Shown one piece after another: positions 35,051 through 47,302 of a stretch of DNA of 64,000 nucleotides. A program made the position numbers and the translations under genes. How positions within the stretch are numbered: the first letter of the stretch is position 1; every line of letters begins with the position of its first letter. A model generated the notes under the pieces. The model was given only the letters and a program-made list of their open reading frames with translations. It searched no databases and was not told the DNA's origin. The stretch is from Rhea pennata (Eukaryota > Chordata > Aves > Rheiformes > Rheidae). The stretch is from the NCBI RefSeq assembly GCF_028389875.1, contig NC_084665.1, forward strand, positions 120,794,602 through 120,858,601. The letters are read 5' to 3'.

Positions 35051-36119
35051 AGAAGTAGTATCCAGTGTTTCAGCAACCAAATCAAGCCTATTTTTACTCA
35101 TTGAAAGTGAAAGGAATCTCTTTTTAGGCTCCACTGACTGTACTGACAAGATAGATGCTCAAAAAAAGGTACTGTATGTCTGAAATACTGTATATTCAAC
35201 ACACAAATCTAATGCAAAGAAGATAGCAGAGTTTGTAGTAAGCTGAGTATAGAAGTGCTTACAAATGCTGCATTACTTCTAGATATGTCACAGTTTCCAC
35301 TACAAAAATCCACTGTTACCAAAAATTTGAAAACAATCCATTCTGCAAACAAAACAACAATAGGCAACAGCAAATTATTTTATTAATTTCCATATATTGC
35401 ACCTAAAACGAGTCATTCTGATCCACTTTTGATGCAAAGTTGACAGGGATATAAAACATTATTGCTATTTTTTAAAGATAATATTTTAAAGATTGAAAAC
35501 ACTTCCATCAGAATATTTCCCATAATGCCAGATGCCAGATAAAGGCAAAAATTACCTTAACTAAAAAACTTACATGTTAAGGTTCTAATTATCCAGATTT
35601 TGTGCATACACTTAATTGTAGACAGGACTAGTGACACTGCTTATTACTAAGTTTTCTCAGCACTTTCCCTCTAAAAACGCTGTTTACAATGGCTGAAAAC
35701 GTTAACAAAATTTAACTTGTTCAAATGAAGCTTAACATGTCTTTTAGCTGTTCTGGCTTAAATTGTTTCTGGAAAGTTTAAGACAAGAGTAGAACTGGAT
35801 AGAAGATGTATATGGAACATGTATAGGAAACAAAACATACATGCTCACCTGTGACTTACTGAAGCTTCACCACAAATAACTCTGATGGTTCTGTGAAGGT
35901 TTTGAGGGGAGGTCACGGAAATGATGGCAATTTTCCTTCTAAAGTCAGCCACGGGAAATGACTGCCGAGTTATTGTCTCTTGTGAGCCTTCAGCGATTCT
36001 TCTGCTGTACAAACTAGAAAACAAAGGACAGCAGCCGAACCACGGTGAGTGTCATAAGGCAAAGAGACTAGTCTGAGACAAAGAACCACCCTCAGGACAC
36101 TATAATTAGACAATTCAGC
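35051..36119. other. Intergenic AT-rich DNA
   Basis: No gene is supported. The minus frame at 35970-36209 has a signal-peptide-like, leucine-rich start, but this is explained by pyrimidine-rich minus-strand sequence, and no domain was recognised. Confidence 0.5.
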
Positions 36120-36330
36120 CTTGGTAAGAGAAAGACAGATATAGCATTGATGGGAATGATAGAAAAGAGCGGAGAATAACAGTAAAGGAAAGGAGGAAAA
36201 GAGATTCAAAGAGGACCCACATGGGGAAAAAGTGAAACTACCAGCCAGAGAGACTAAGCAAATGGGATAGATACGGGGCAGACAGGAGTGAAGATTGCTG
36301 GGCAGAGAGTTTGAAAGGAGATGTCATCCC
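36120..36330 (+). repeat. Purine-rich biased stretch
   Basis: The plus strand is strongly biased to A and G over about 200 bases, with motifs such as GGAAAGGAGGAAAAGAG. It is not a perfect simple repeat, so this is a composition call rather than a defined element. Confidence 0.5.
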
Positions 36331-36503
36331 TCAAGGAGATGACAATATACCATTGCAGAATCAATCACTCAGACCTGGGCGAATGCGAGAATTCAGGTTG
36401 CTTAGCCAGTATACAAAGGTGTTATGAGATGCTAAATTGCCTGAAAAACAACCAGGATTTTTATATATCAGAGTGGAGCACCAAAAGTAGTGACTTTTTA
36501 ACA

Positions 36504-36637
36504 GTTACTTAATGCTGTACCTCTCTGTCACAATACCAAGAGATAGTACCATCTCTTCCCCTATAGGTATATGAAGAAGGGTAGTTAACATTTTCAGAGT
36601 GCTAGATATTCCAGAGATGCTTGTACTAGATAAATGA
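36504..36637 (+). repeat. MIR-type CORE-SINE relic
   Basis: Blocks occur in MIR order: 'ttacttaatgctgtacctctctgtc', then a degraded 'cagttt..' region, 'agatagtaccatctc', 'ctataggtat', and 'cagagtgctagatattcc' where the consensus has 'gtgctttgagat'. The tRNA-derived head is missing or unrecognisable. Very old and inactive. Confidence 0.58.
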
Positions 36638-37629
36638 GAAAATTGCTCATTCTGTCTCTAGAGAGCAGATTTCATGTTCCAAACTTACTTCATGGGATCC
36701 AGAACCTAGAGGCTTCTGAAAGGTTCGCTTGAAGCCTGATGGTATCTTCAGGAGCATATACCATGACAATCTCTCCCTGGGTCCATGTGGCTAGACTTAT
36801 ACTTTCTTTAATGGTAATGCCCAAATCCATATTTGAGTTCCTTTGTCAGGTAAATCAGATGCTACACATCAGAGCACATAGTGGTGCTCTGGAGACTAAG
36901 ACTTGTATGACCATATGGTAAGGTATTAACATGGCAATATAAACTCACTCTCTGTATCTCAAACTAGGAGGACCTAAATAGTGTTGGAGCAAGATAAATA
37001 TTTTAGAGAGATATAACATAATTTGATACTAGCATCACTGAATAAGAAACTAAGTCTGGGAACAGAGACAAAGCTGTGTAATTCATCCGTTAATGGAGGT
37101 TCTTATCCTATGCTCATTACCACAGCTGACTGACACAGAGAGGATTTCATCATCAGTCGCTTGTGAATAATCTTCATCCTCACTCCCCAATTTACTGAAG
37201 AATTGCTTTGTTTGAAAGAATTGAATTACTATTATTAATGACAGAAAGTTCAGTTTAAAAAAAATCAATGCACCACTGTATTAGATACAAAAATTAGCAT
37301 GATGGCATTATCTATCCCAGAGCATCTGAACTCTGAGAGCTGGATAATGTGCAACAGGTGAATAAACAAAGAAAAGGGTACAGAAGGTAACAAGAATGGT
37401 TTGAAGAAAGTTAACAACAGAGACAGATGTGATTGTGTAGCATACAAATAGCTGCAAACAACAAATGCCTTTGAGAATTTTGCAGTTGCCTCACAGACAG
37501 TTGATGAAATGGAGGGGGAAGAGATATAGAGCTTACCCAACTGAATACTATTTGCCATTTTCTGGTGGAAAAAAAATCCTCTGATGTCCAGCAAGCTCAG
37601 CTGAATTTATTTCAAGCTCTTCTCATTCT
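36638..37629. other. Intergenic DNA
   Basis: No gene is supported. The 109-codon minus frame at 37265-37594 and its neighbour at 37083-37268 have hydrophobic, S/F/L-rich translations with no domain. Confidence 0.5.
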
Positions 37630-38128
37630 GGCATAATTTATGATGTCTAGTGCCAGAAGGGATCAACAAACCATCTACCTTAATCTCCAGTCTATCACGT
37701 CATCAAACTTAACCCAGTTACACTTGCAACTTATTCTCAGCAAAAGCATAACTTCAAGAAAGATATCCTATCTTAATTTGAAGACTTCAGGAGATAGAGG
37801 TGTCATCAATTCCCTTGGTAATTTGTCTCAGTAGTTAATCGAGAAAAGTTTATCTAATGCCTAAACTAGAATTGTCAATTTTTAGCTTCCACTTGTTCAT
37901 TCATCTTATGTTTTTCTCAGTTACATCAAACTACATGGTATTTTCTATCCATCAAAGGTGTTGCTATTCTGTAATCACCTCCATCTTCTGTCTTCATACT
38001 GATAAACTAAACTGGTTGGTAAAATATTATCTCATTCTGAGACATTTTCTCTAACATGAAAATTATATGTTGGCTCCTTTTTGCAACTTCTGCAATTTTT
38101 CAGTATACCGTCTAAAATACAAGACTGT
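37630..38128 (-). mobile_element. Ancient CR1 LINE fragment, ~500 bp (antisense)
   Basis: Read on the plus strand this is the reverse complement of an old CR1 3' end. It runs from 'gatgtctagtgccagaaggga' (in two parts: GATGTCTAGTGCC, AGAAGGGATC) through 'acccagttacacttg', 'aagaaagatatcctatc', 'atttgaagacttcaggagataga', 'cccttggtaatttgt', 'ttcttcatactgataaacta' to 'tttgcaacttctgcaattttt'. Those landmarks fall in the order of the CR1 subfamily that carries GAGGTGGTGGACTCTCCATCTCTTGAAG in its coding tail. The reading frame is broken by many indels and stops. The fragment belongs to the same old type as 47303-47580 and is clearly much older than 7262-7745. The plus frames at 37640-37834 and 37857-38054 are antisense shadows. 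Confidence 0.85.
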
Positions 38129-38229
38129 AGGGCAGGGTTCAGCTCCAGTTTTAAATATTTAGGGCTTGACTCATTTACCTAAACATCTCATGCTGGCAGA
38201 GGACACAGGACTTACAAAAGATCCATATG

Positions 38230-38690
38230 CTTTTTGACAGAATATTGGAATCCAGGCAGAATACCCCAGAGCATCCTAAATGGCAATAGATGTTTATGTT
38301 TAGGCAAATGAATCATGCTGTAATTTTGAGCCTCAGACACTTTAATTTTAGATGTAGGTGTATTTTAGATGCATTGTATGCCTAAGACCACTTTACAGCC
38401 AACAAAAAAACTGGCTGATGCAGTCGTCAGAACCTAAAGAGTAATCAGCTAACCAAAAATAGGCAAGATGAATCACTCCTTAGACTACTGACTTCATCGA
38501 ATAGGATCTCAAATGAGTAGCTTGTACATAGACATCTATTGCCATTTAAGATGCTCTCGGGTACCCTTTCCAGCCTTCAGCTGCCATAGCAGGCAGACAT
38601 GAGGCTACTATAAGTTCTGTATCATCTCCATGGGGATATCTTGGATACCCTAAAGTATCTCAAATAACAAAGGCAAATATGTTTCGTCAG
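38230..38690. repeat. Unnamed dispersed family, inverted pair (copies B and C)
   Basis: A 32-base arm at 38268-38299 starting AGAGCATCCTAAATGGCAAT is matched by its reverse complement at 38526-38557 at 30 of 32 positions, with 226 bases between. Outside the arms both sides have an 'accc' block. Inside, 'taggcaaatgaatcatg' (38300) and 'taggcaagatgaatcact' (38459) form a direct pair. The right side continues with 'agatgctctcgggtaccc' and 'ccatggggatatcttgg', words that fit copies A and D of the family. Either two copies inserted head to head or the element is itself palindromic. Confidence 0.7.
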
Positions 38691-40302
38691 CAGATAAAGG
38701 CCTTCCTTTCTGAGTATAAAGTCAGAACTATACTCCAGTCCTGGTTACCTTTGTGCTGTGTACATTTCTGAGCAAATCCCTACTCTAACTCCCAGTACTT
38801 ATATTCCAAAAATTACTGGAGCTCTTTGTGCTGCAGCACTCCACTGAGATAAAACACTTGTTCCCTGTGGTCCTAAAACTCTTTTAGGGAATGGATGTAA
38901 TCCATCTCAACCAGTGTATGAGCCAGGTTCCTTTTATACTGGATGGAGAGACATTAGCATTTCTGCACCATGATTCATCTGGGCTGTTTTAGAGAGATAC
39001 CCTGAGATGAGACGAATTGCACCAAAGAAGTTCTTGTTTCTCCACACTGATCAGAAAAAGAAATGGGGTAACTAGCTCAGATGCAATTATCTATGCTGTA
39101 GAGATCTCAAACTTTTATATTATTATTTTATTATGTATATGATTAATCACAACTTCACTCTCTAAAATATAGTTTGACCTTACAGAGATAAACAGACTTC
39201 TGTATGCAACTGCCCTATAAGATCATGCTATATTTTCCCCATAACTCTAACAGATAGGCATCTTTAATTTCTTTCAGGACTATGTTAACATTCAACAATG
39301 AATAAAGTACTGGATGAAATTTTCCAAAAAGTTATGTTAGGGAGGAATTCACTTTGCCAGTTCTCCCAGAGGATCAAAAAGAAGAAAAGAAGAATCTGCT
39401 TTTACCACCAGAAAGGAATTGTTTTTCCCTCCATGGTGTGAACATATACAGCTGACCTTGAGGAGTGAATGTTCCCAAGTCTGGCAATCACATTTGCGGT
39501 CCCTGCAAAAGCCCAAAGGGGTTCTCGCACAGGAATCACCTGGAATTATCCCTTAACTTGTCAGTGCTTTGCCATGCTCTGCTCAGGTGAAAGGGCAGCC
39601 TCGAACTGCAGCATGGTCTCTGGCATTTAGAAGGCTACTCTCCCTTCAGTGTACATCTGCAGCCCTCGTTAATGTCAGTGGAAGTCAAGGATGTAAAACC
39701 AGACACCTCAGAATGGACCACTGGGGCCAACCTTCAAAAAGATGAAATACGGGAAGACAAGATTCGCTCACACCGGCAGGAGGGACTTCAGGGGATGAAT
39801 ATTCTTTACCCATTATATGCCAATCTGCAGGTTAAGCTGTTTTCTGGTGCACAAAACTGTGAAATGCCAGGCTGGCATGGTAGCAAATACAACTGAGAGC
39901 ACTCAGCAGCCTGCAGAATTGGACCATCTGAGTTTTCTGAATGTGTCTGCTACATTAAATATGACTCAAAGCACGAGGTTGTTTGGTTTACAGAAACCAC
40001 TGTGTGGAAAAAAGTTGTGAAGTGCTTTTGTTACCTTCTGAGACTAACTTGCTGTCTAAACCTGGTGTGTATTATTAGACCGTATCTGTAATCCAACATG
40101 CAGAAACATAGGTAACTTCCATAAAACCAGTGCTAGAGAACAGTCAAGGAAAACTGAGCTTTTAATCTTACCGAGCCCACTAGAGGTTTGTCTCTTGACA
40201 TCTTCAGAACAATTCCAAAATGGTCTGGCATCTATATACTGTGCCAGTTATAAATCAAGCAGGCAAATATTTAAACTCACTTCTGCAAAATCAGGAAGCA
40301 GC
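38691..40302. other. Intergenic DNA
   Basis: No gene is supported. Plus frames at 39672-39896 and 39817-40020 overlap each other and have no domain. Confidence 0.5.
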
Positions 40303-40324
40303 TTTTTTTTTTTTTTTTTTTTTT
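40303..40324 (-). repeat. T22 homopolymer
   Basis: A pure run of 22 thymines precedes CCCTTTTACTG. No polyadenylation-type hexamer is seen on the minus strand near it. Confidence 0.9.
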
Positions 40325-40329
40325 CCCTT

Positions 40330-40520
40330 TTACTGTTGTCAGTGAGGCTGTTCCTGCTGCCACCACAGCAGCACCTGCCATCACTGTTTCTGCTTCTGCT
40401 GGTACTGCTGCGACTGTGCAACACTAACAGCAGTGACAGATACCGCAGCATGATAATAGCAGCGGTGGTACAAGCATCGGAGGGAGCTGTAACAGCAGAG
40501 GAGGCAGGAGCATGCAGCTC
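40330..40520. repeat. Degenerate CTG-to-CAG triplet region
   Basis: The left half is enriched in CTG/CTTCTG words ('ctgttcctgctgcc', 'tttctgcttctgctggtactgctgcg'). The right half is enriched in CAG/GCAG words ('aacagcagtgacag', 'accgcagcatg', 'tagcagcggtgg', 'aacagcagagg'). The polarity switch means the two halves are partly complementary. Both strands therefore have long open frames (plus 40195-40560, minus 40248-40556) full of S, L, A and C residues. These are best read as by-products of the triplet bias, not as genes. Confidence 0.65.
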
Positions 40521-40560
40521 TTGTAGGGGCTCTAGGAGGGCAGCCTGTGGGTACACCTAA

Positions 40561-42158
40561 CATTCTGAGTGATTAACTAAAAATCAGATTTTAAAGACCA
40601 ATTGTGTGCTGGTCCATATATTAAATGAGTGAAATTCCTACTGTGATTTTGGAGGGAGGAAAAGCAGGAGCAGGGGTTTAGAATTCAAGTAATGCAGCAG
40701 TTATCTTCTCATTAAAATTCCCTAACATGCTTTTTCTAACTTCCAAGAGATATATTTTCTAAAAAATTTTCAAAATAGCTAATAGTTTATAATTAGATTA
40801 ATATAATCCCTAACCAGATAAATATTCAAATTACATCATGTTTGTGCAGGCCAAAGATTCCAGCTTACAATTAGTTTAACTGAAGCTATGTGGTCACATA
40901 GGATGGTATCTAAATTGCTTCTCCTGCAAGAAAGCTAAAGCAGAATATGGTCTAGCATCATGTAAATGAACAACAGATTATGAAAATTCCAGTTTTTGAA
41001 CTTGGTAATACTACTAGACATCTAGGCTTCTCTGTGTGTGTCCTTTTCCATCTCTAAATTTTGTACAGCTGGAATTTGAGGATCTTGACCTAAATTTCCT
41101 CCAGAATTTCCTGACATCTGGCAGCTTGATTGGAGCACTAGTTCCAGGAATGTGCAGAATTCAAAACCCATCTTGTTCATGCACAGAACAAATTAAGAGC
41201 ACTTACCCAGATAGGAAGTCTTTGGCCTATGACGGAAAGTATTCTGCTCCTAAATTCAGCAAATCTGCTTTTTTAGGACACGTCAGATTTAGAAGGTCTA
41301 CAAGATCATCAGTACAGTGTAAGTATAATTGGTTCAGTGAATGCCAGACTCATTCAGCAAGCATTTACTTACTGCAAGTGTGCACATATTTCTGTCTGAC
41401 AAATTCCATGCAGAAATTTGACACCTTTTGATCAAGAAAGTTATTTCATAATCACATTTTTTCAGGATTTTTCACAATGACTTTTTGACCTTTTGTGTTC
41501 ATCATGTCAAGGTTGTTTCCTTAAGATGAAGAAGACAATAAAGAATCATATAGGACTCTGTATTGTCTTGTTTGTCTTTAAGGAATCTGGAGCAAATCCT
41601 AATTCATACAACCCCAAGAAGGCATAGTCACATTGATTCCCGCCGCAGACCATGGACTCACAGCCACCTTCTTCTCTTGGCTTTTCCCTCTAAAATGCAT
41701 GTGGATCTGCTGTCTCAACCCATGCATTTACAACCAAGGAAAGCCCGCACATTATCCACTCGAGTTAGCTCTGGCTGTCATACTGCCTAGCACAGCTTAT
41801 TGCTCTGGGTGGCTACACCTGGCTGCCTGCAGCTGGGGTTTACTGTGCAAAGGAACTACATAGCACTCGGGTTAAATCTGAAACAGGATACTTGGCACAC
41901 TAACTGCCTTTAGCAATGTCTGTGATTGTCTGTAGATCTGAGACCCACTAGCTAGCAGGAAGCTATTAACACCCTTCAGCAGAACAGTATTTCTGCTTGT
42001 ACAAAAGAGGTCACATCGATTTATAGGCCTTCTACCACATCAGAGATCTATTTAGTCACCACGAAGTCAATTCAGCTGCTCACGGGTAGGCATCTGGAGC
42101 CATATGAGCTGTCCTTCACGCAGCTTCTAGTTGCCATACCAGGAGGGTGCAAGGTTTA
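40561..42158. other. Intergenic DNA
   Basis: The 131-codon plus frame at 41036-41431 is one of the longer frames in the window but has no recognised domain. Frames at 41563-41790 and 41633-41863 overlap in different phases. No gene is supported. Confidence 0.5.
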
Positions 42159-42245
42159 CCGTATGCCCCATGTGATATCTGCCAGCCCTGTGTTAATGCC
42201 TTACATGTTCCAGGGCATCTCAAATGACACTGGATTTCTACACGC
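42159..42245 (-). repeat. Unnamed dispersed family, copy D
   Basis: Its reverse complement reads 'ccagtgtcatttgagatgccctgg' (in two parts: CCAGTGTCATTTGAG, ATGCCCTGG), then about 20 bases, then GGGCTGGCAGATATCAC. This aligns with copy A at 34929. It is the best-matching pair of the family apart from the inverted pair at 38268/38526. Confidence 0.55.
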
Positions 42246-45200
42246 CAACAACTGAACAGAAAAATCAAGAGAGGCATATAAACATCTCCAAAACCCCGGG
42301 TGCCAGTATTAAACTGTATGTGTGAAAAAGTGTCTGTGTGTTGCTGATCTATACAAATAAAATGCAATGATTTAGTCACAGCTGTGAAGTACCCATGAAT
42401 GTGGCTGGTGGTAGCTAAGATAACATTGCTCGTGTCCTCCTTGCCTGCTTCCTTCTGCTCCCTTCAAAGATTTAGTAGTTACTATCACTGGTTCAAACAC
42501 AATAATCATTGTGCATAAACATCTTCATACACTTCTCAAAGCTCTTTTTTGACAGGATTTAACCTTCCCAGATTCAACTGGGTAGCATCCAAAATCTTTG
42601 TAAGGCAAGCCAGATACTTGCAGCAGAGAAAAAAAAATAGTTGAACAATCTCCCTTTAATCTTCAGTTAGCAGAATCCTCTTTTCCTCTTGTTCTCTTTC
42701 AATTGGTCAAGGGTATCTGCTGTAAAAATACGGTAAATCAGCCAAGTCCCTAGAAAATAAACTTTGCAATAGGCCTCTGTACTCCTAAAAACTTCAGTAT
42801 GGGTGTACAGCTTTTTCATGCTCTCTCAGTGAGTTCCCACTTATTCTCAAATGTCGTTTGACCACCGCAGAAATCACCTCAGCAGCTTCCCATAATTAAT
42901 GAAATCACCCAAGGTAAGATTTATCTCGGCTATTAATAGCCATCCAGGCATCTAGGTTAAGACATTCCCTCTGTAACCCATATTTTCATGCACCTCCAAA
43001 GGATAATATCAAAATCTATCTTTGAATAGAATGACATGTCTTTTGGTTAACTTTTTATTCCTCTTTTGACTGTTTTTGACTTGGAAGGCACGAATTCCAT
43101 CTGATTCACCCATTTTTAAATGTTTTGGCCCAATTGGCCAAGATTGCTAGCCTACTGAGCTCTCAAACAAAAGAAAAAAGAAAATTATAGGTGTGATTTA
43201 TCTCATCTCACTTTATATATTTAACAGTCAAAGCAGATCAATTCCTCTTACCAGCAGAAAAGACAAATTGATGCTTGGAGAGGAATTTAATCACCCTGGG
43301 GGCAGTTGACTGATTTTTTGTGTATGAACTAAAGAAAGCATTAGACTTCATACTTCCATCTCTGCCTTTTAGTTAGAGTAAACCAGTCTTTCCTTTTTTA
43401 ACTTCCCTACAGTTTCTTGTCTTATTTACACTACAGATTGCTTCAATGCATGATTACAGTTAAATTAATATCTCCTAATATCTCCTGTGTTGTCACTACT
43501 ATCATTTTTTTTCTGTTAGTTTATTTTCTCATTTTAGGATCAAATTCATTATTTGTCACTAAAAGGTCCACTGCTGATTTCAGTTGCATTTCATTTGTTT
43601 GCACCAGCAATCAGCTTGGTCTGTATCACAAAATATTTTCAATAGTGGCAGCATGAGTCTTTTTTCCCTTTGTGAACAATGTCCAAATAATGCAAATGTT
43701 TTAATTCAGTCATTAATTTGTGTTAAATTTCTAATTTGCCTCCCTTTCACAGGTGCATTGTAACATTGAACATTCATGTTCAGAAGTGGCTTCACCAGAC
43801 TGGCCAGTCTCTAGTTTCCAAAGCATTTTGTATGTTGGAAAGCAGCATGTCCCACGAAAAGAAAGCAGTATCTTCCCATTGAATGAGCAAAGTGGAAGGT
43901 ACAGTCACATCATTTCTGAATGCTGCATTGCTCACTGTCACCATATCAGGAACAACAAGCCTGATTTGAAAGCAAATGTCTTGCATCCCTCCTCTAGTGA
44001 AAGAAAATCAATTTATCCCTGTCCACTCCTAATTAATTGTTCTCAGGGGTATCTGGAACCTAATCCATTGTGAGGTTCTGTTTACTTTTCCTACTTTCTT
44101 TTTATTTTCCCCACTCTGTTCTTAGCTGTAGGGCCGCAAGACTAAGGCAATATGTAAAATACATCAGTGCTGCTATTACAACAATCTCATCATTCAGTAA
44201 TCTTAGAGACTTCCAGCATGTTAGGAATAAAACTCCAGAACTTACAGTCTCTGGTGTATTTTGTCCATATGTCACCTTCTTTCAGCATTTCAACCCATAG
44301 GGGATTTCTTGCCATAACTGGCCACTGCTGCCAACACTGAAGCATTTGGGCTCAAATATAATGTACTTGGACTGTAAAGAAATATGCAGGCGACAGATGG
44401 CAGGAGATGAGATTTTATTATTGTGCTGCTTCTCCCTTCAGAGTAAATCCCAGAATACATACCGTTGAATTTACTCTGCCAGTTGTGGTTAAAAGGAAGA
44501 AACAACCACTAGACGGCACATTGAAAGAGAAAACTTTCCATATTACAAAACACTCAGCACTTTCAGTTATTGCCCTGTACAAAGAAGGAAATGTGTTAGA
44601 AATGGACAGATCAAGAGCCAAAACATCTAGAAAACTGAAAGAAAATCAAGCCTGCATGCCCCATTACAGAACAGCCCAGAAAGGAAATTACTGTCATTAG
44701 TATTGATTTTTCTTCTCTCCACAAACCAGAAGGACTGTAGAAATGCACGCTGCTCTTTGTACAGAGAGTGTGTCAGCAGAAAAAGGAGCGAACACATGTG
44801 GGAACATCTGTTCTGGGAAACCAGTTGAAAATAACCATGTAATAGCATGACAGAAACATCTGTGCCATATGCAGCCTACCATGAATGGAGCATCAGGAGG
44901 GACAAGGACGCAAGACGTCTGGCGGTTAGGAGGAAGCTCACTGATAGGCAGGAAATGCTTCGCTGATCCCCTTTCCTCATTGCAGTCCCTTTCCAAGTAC
45001 AAGGTCACAGTACAGAAGGAGATGTGTGACACGGGCAGATGCTACAGGAAGGGCTGCACTGCATATCAGATGGCCCAAGGAACTGTTAAAGAAATATGCT
45101 GGACAGTAATCATAATTAAGAGACAAGTAGCCAGCTAAATACAATATTAGTCAGAGCTGCTGTGTCATGTGCTAACTAATGCTGCAATTTTTTTTCTTAT

Positions 45201-45560
45201 TTTGAGGAGAACAGAGGAGTAACAGATTATTCCGCATCCATTCAAATAGTAATGCAGGGCTGAAATTCTATTGCAAATGCAGTGAGGGTGTAGACTGGAT
45301 CTGTTCAGTCTCTTCCTTAGACAATTAAGAGTGAATGTAATCCAGCATGCAGAAAAAATGGCAATTCTATGAGAAACAAGCTTTCCCTGTGCAATTTTCA
45401 CTTCAGCCATCAGCAAGCAAACAGAGACTTCTTGTTCTTCAGGCTTCTGCGTGGTTCCTGATACCATCAAAATAAAGAAAGAAGGAAGGAAACTAGTTCA
45501 CTAAACTTTCAAAAGGCTCCTACAGCAAATACAGTCATACTTACTCAAGTGCAAAAGCAA
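42246..45560. other. Intergenic DNA, no gene seen
   Basis: This is over 3 kb without a recognisable element. Plus frames at 43753-44073 (106 codons) and 44407-44700 (97 codons), and minus frames at 44697-45032 and 45165-45470, were inspected. Their translations are not low-complexity but no domain, signal or splice pattern could be argued. They are the frames most worth a homology search. Confidence 0.5.
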
Positions 45561-45640
45561 GCAGTTTTGCATTATTCTTGAGCTGCATATGTATTGCCCA
45601 TTTTTGAAATATGCAAATTTAGCATACTAGTTATGCAATT
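45561..45640. promoter_or_regulatory. Candidate regulatory element: octamer-motif cluster
   Basis: Within about 75 bases there is one exact POU octamer, ATGCAAAT (45611-45618), and two near matches, TTTGCATTA (45567-45575) and TTATGCAAT (45631-45639). Clustered octamers are found in enhancers bound by POU-domain factors. In AT-rich DNA such words also arise by chance, so function is only a hypothesis and needs conservation evidence. Confidence 0.3.
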
Positions 45641-47169
45641 TCATCACTTTTCTGCACATATCTTCTGCACAGATCACCCATTTCTCAAGCCTTAGACAAT
45701 TTGATGTTCTGTGTAAAATCCAATATCATTCTGGTAATTTTCCAAAATATGTCTGAGGAGGGGAAATTCCAATGTCTTTATTGTATGTGTGAATTGATAT
45801 TCAATAGGCTTTCCCACTTCACTGGCAATATTTTTGTTAATTATTCATGTTATATGTTAAAATTGTTTTGTGAGGGATAAAGTCATTACTTTTGAATCTG
45901 ATTGCTTAAAACTGTGATGAAGGAATAAAAGTAGGAGAAAAATAATACACACTTGAAAGCACTGGGGGAAAGTATAGTTTGTTTCAAACTGACAATAGAT
46001 CTTGATAGTTGGCTTTGGCAAAGGGAGGATAGTATGACTTGGAAAAAGCTCTACAGACTACAGCCATTCAAAATAGCTGATGGCATTATTATAATAAAAT
46101 TATCAGTCACCATTGTAGGCATGAAAAACAGACTGTTTGGGGGAACAAAATTTCTGACTGCCTGTTCTTCCCAAACACTATGACTTTATTCATAAGGTTA
46201 GGCTGACCTAAAAGAGCACTACTGTTAGTGGGCAACATTGTCAGCTACATCTAAGAGATGACTGGTGTGGAGGAAAAGATTTCGTCACATGCTGATTTTG
46301 GAGAATTCATCAAAAAAGGCTATGAAAAAGCTGAAAAAGAATTGGGAAAGAATTGGTTACCAGAAGCTTTGCCAGCAAGACTGCTGTCATTTTGTTCACA
46401 CTTCCTTTCATATAGATCACATTCTTCCTCCTCCACCTCCTCTTCTTCAGGGCAGTAACTCTTGGATGGACTCCCAGATTTAACATTGGTGAAACAAAAA
46501 AGACCAAATGCCTAAAGAAATCCTAAGGGTTTTGACCAATCATTAAGAAAAAACAAATGTTTTCTGCTTAGAGACTGGGCTTTAGCAAATGCCTGTCACC
46601 AACCAAGGAAAATGAAATGATTATGTCTTAATTTGCCTTTTCCTAATATCCACAAATGGACGAATCTCTTCAAGGAACATATAAAATAAACAACTCCTTA
46701 TAATTTATACCTAAACAGTGAGGAGGTAAAACAATACAAAAAGAGGGGAAAATTGGGTAAGGTAAAGTGAAAAAAAAGTGAATAACAGTCAACATCTCAA
46801 GTACTTTTGCACAGTGTAAGTTTTTCCATAGCACATTGAATGTGAAGCTAATAGAAGGAAATTAAGATGATATGAATAACACAGGTAGAAGGAGATAAAA
46901 AGGAAGTTAGGGGAGACTGGGGTATATATGAGACTTAGAGGAATGAAGGAAGAGGAGCAGCATAAATAAGAACATCTGGAGGGTGTAAACAACTAAAGGA
47001 CAGAAGGACAGACAAGGAGCTAAAAGATCCCAAAGTGATAACCAATTGGTGAAAGCAGCCAACAAACCAGCCAATAAAGCACAGTACAATAAAGCTGATA
47101 AAAGCCAGGGTTTTTGACTGGCAGTAGGTTGACTAGTGCTTACTTGCTGGAGCAGAGGATGATCGCAGG
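45641..47169. other. Intergenic DNA
   Basis: No gene is supported. The plus frames at 46258-46458 and 46265-46483 overlap in different phases across a CCTCCTCCACC pyrimidine tract (46426-46450). The stretch 46720-47000 is A/G-biased on the plus strand. 'accaattggtg' (47041-47051) and 'gccaataaag' occur close together but no promoter can be argued. Confidence 0.5.
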
Positions 47170-47197
47170 CAATCAGTTACACCCAATCAGTTATACC
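47170..47197 (+). repeat. 14-bp tandem pair
   Basis: CAATCAGTTACACC is followed directly by CAATCAGTTATACC, differing at one base. Confidence 0.9.
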
Positions 47198-47302
47198 CCA
47201 TGTTTCAAGTGTGAAGGAGAATAGGAATCATCCCTGCATGATCCAAAAGGCCTGAGGATAATAAATAACTAACTGGCAGGGAAATGAGTGTAGCTTAACT
47301 AA

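Noticed and set aside
35970..36209. Minus frame with a signal-peptide-like N-terminus
   Set aside because: It lies over a purine-rich plus strand, which automatically gives F/L/S-rich minus translations. No domain and no promoter evidence.
40195..40560. 121-codon plus frame and 102-codon antisense frame as genes
   Set aside because: Both come from the degenerate CTG/CAG bias and the T22 run. Translations are low-complexity and antisense to each other.
47041..47110. LTR-like promoter or poly(A) words (accaattggtg, gccaataaag, caataaagc)
   Set aside because: No TG..CA ends, no TATA at a fitting distance, no target duplication. The words are common in AT-rich DNA.
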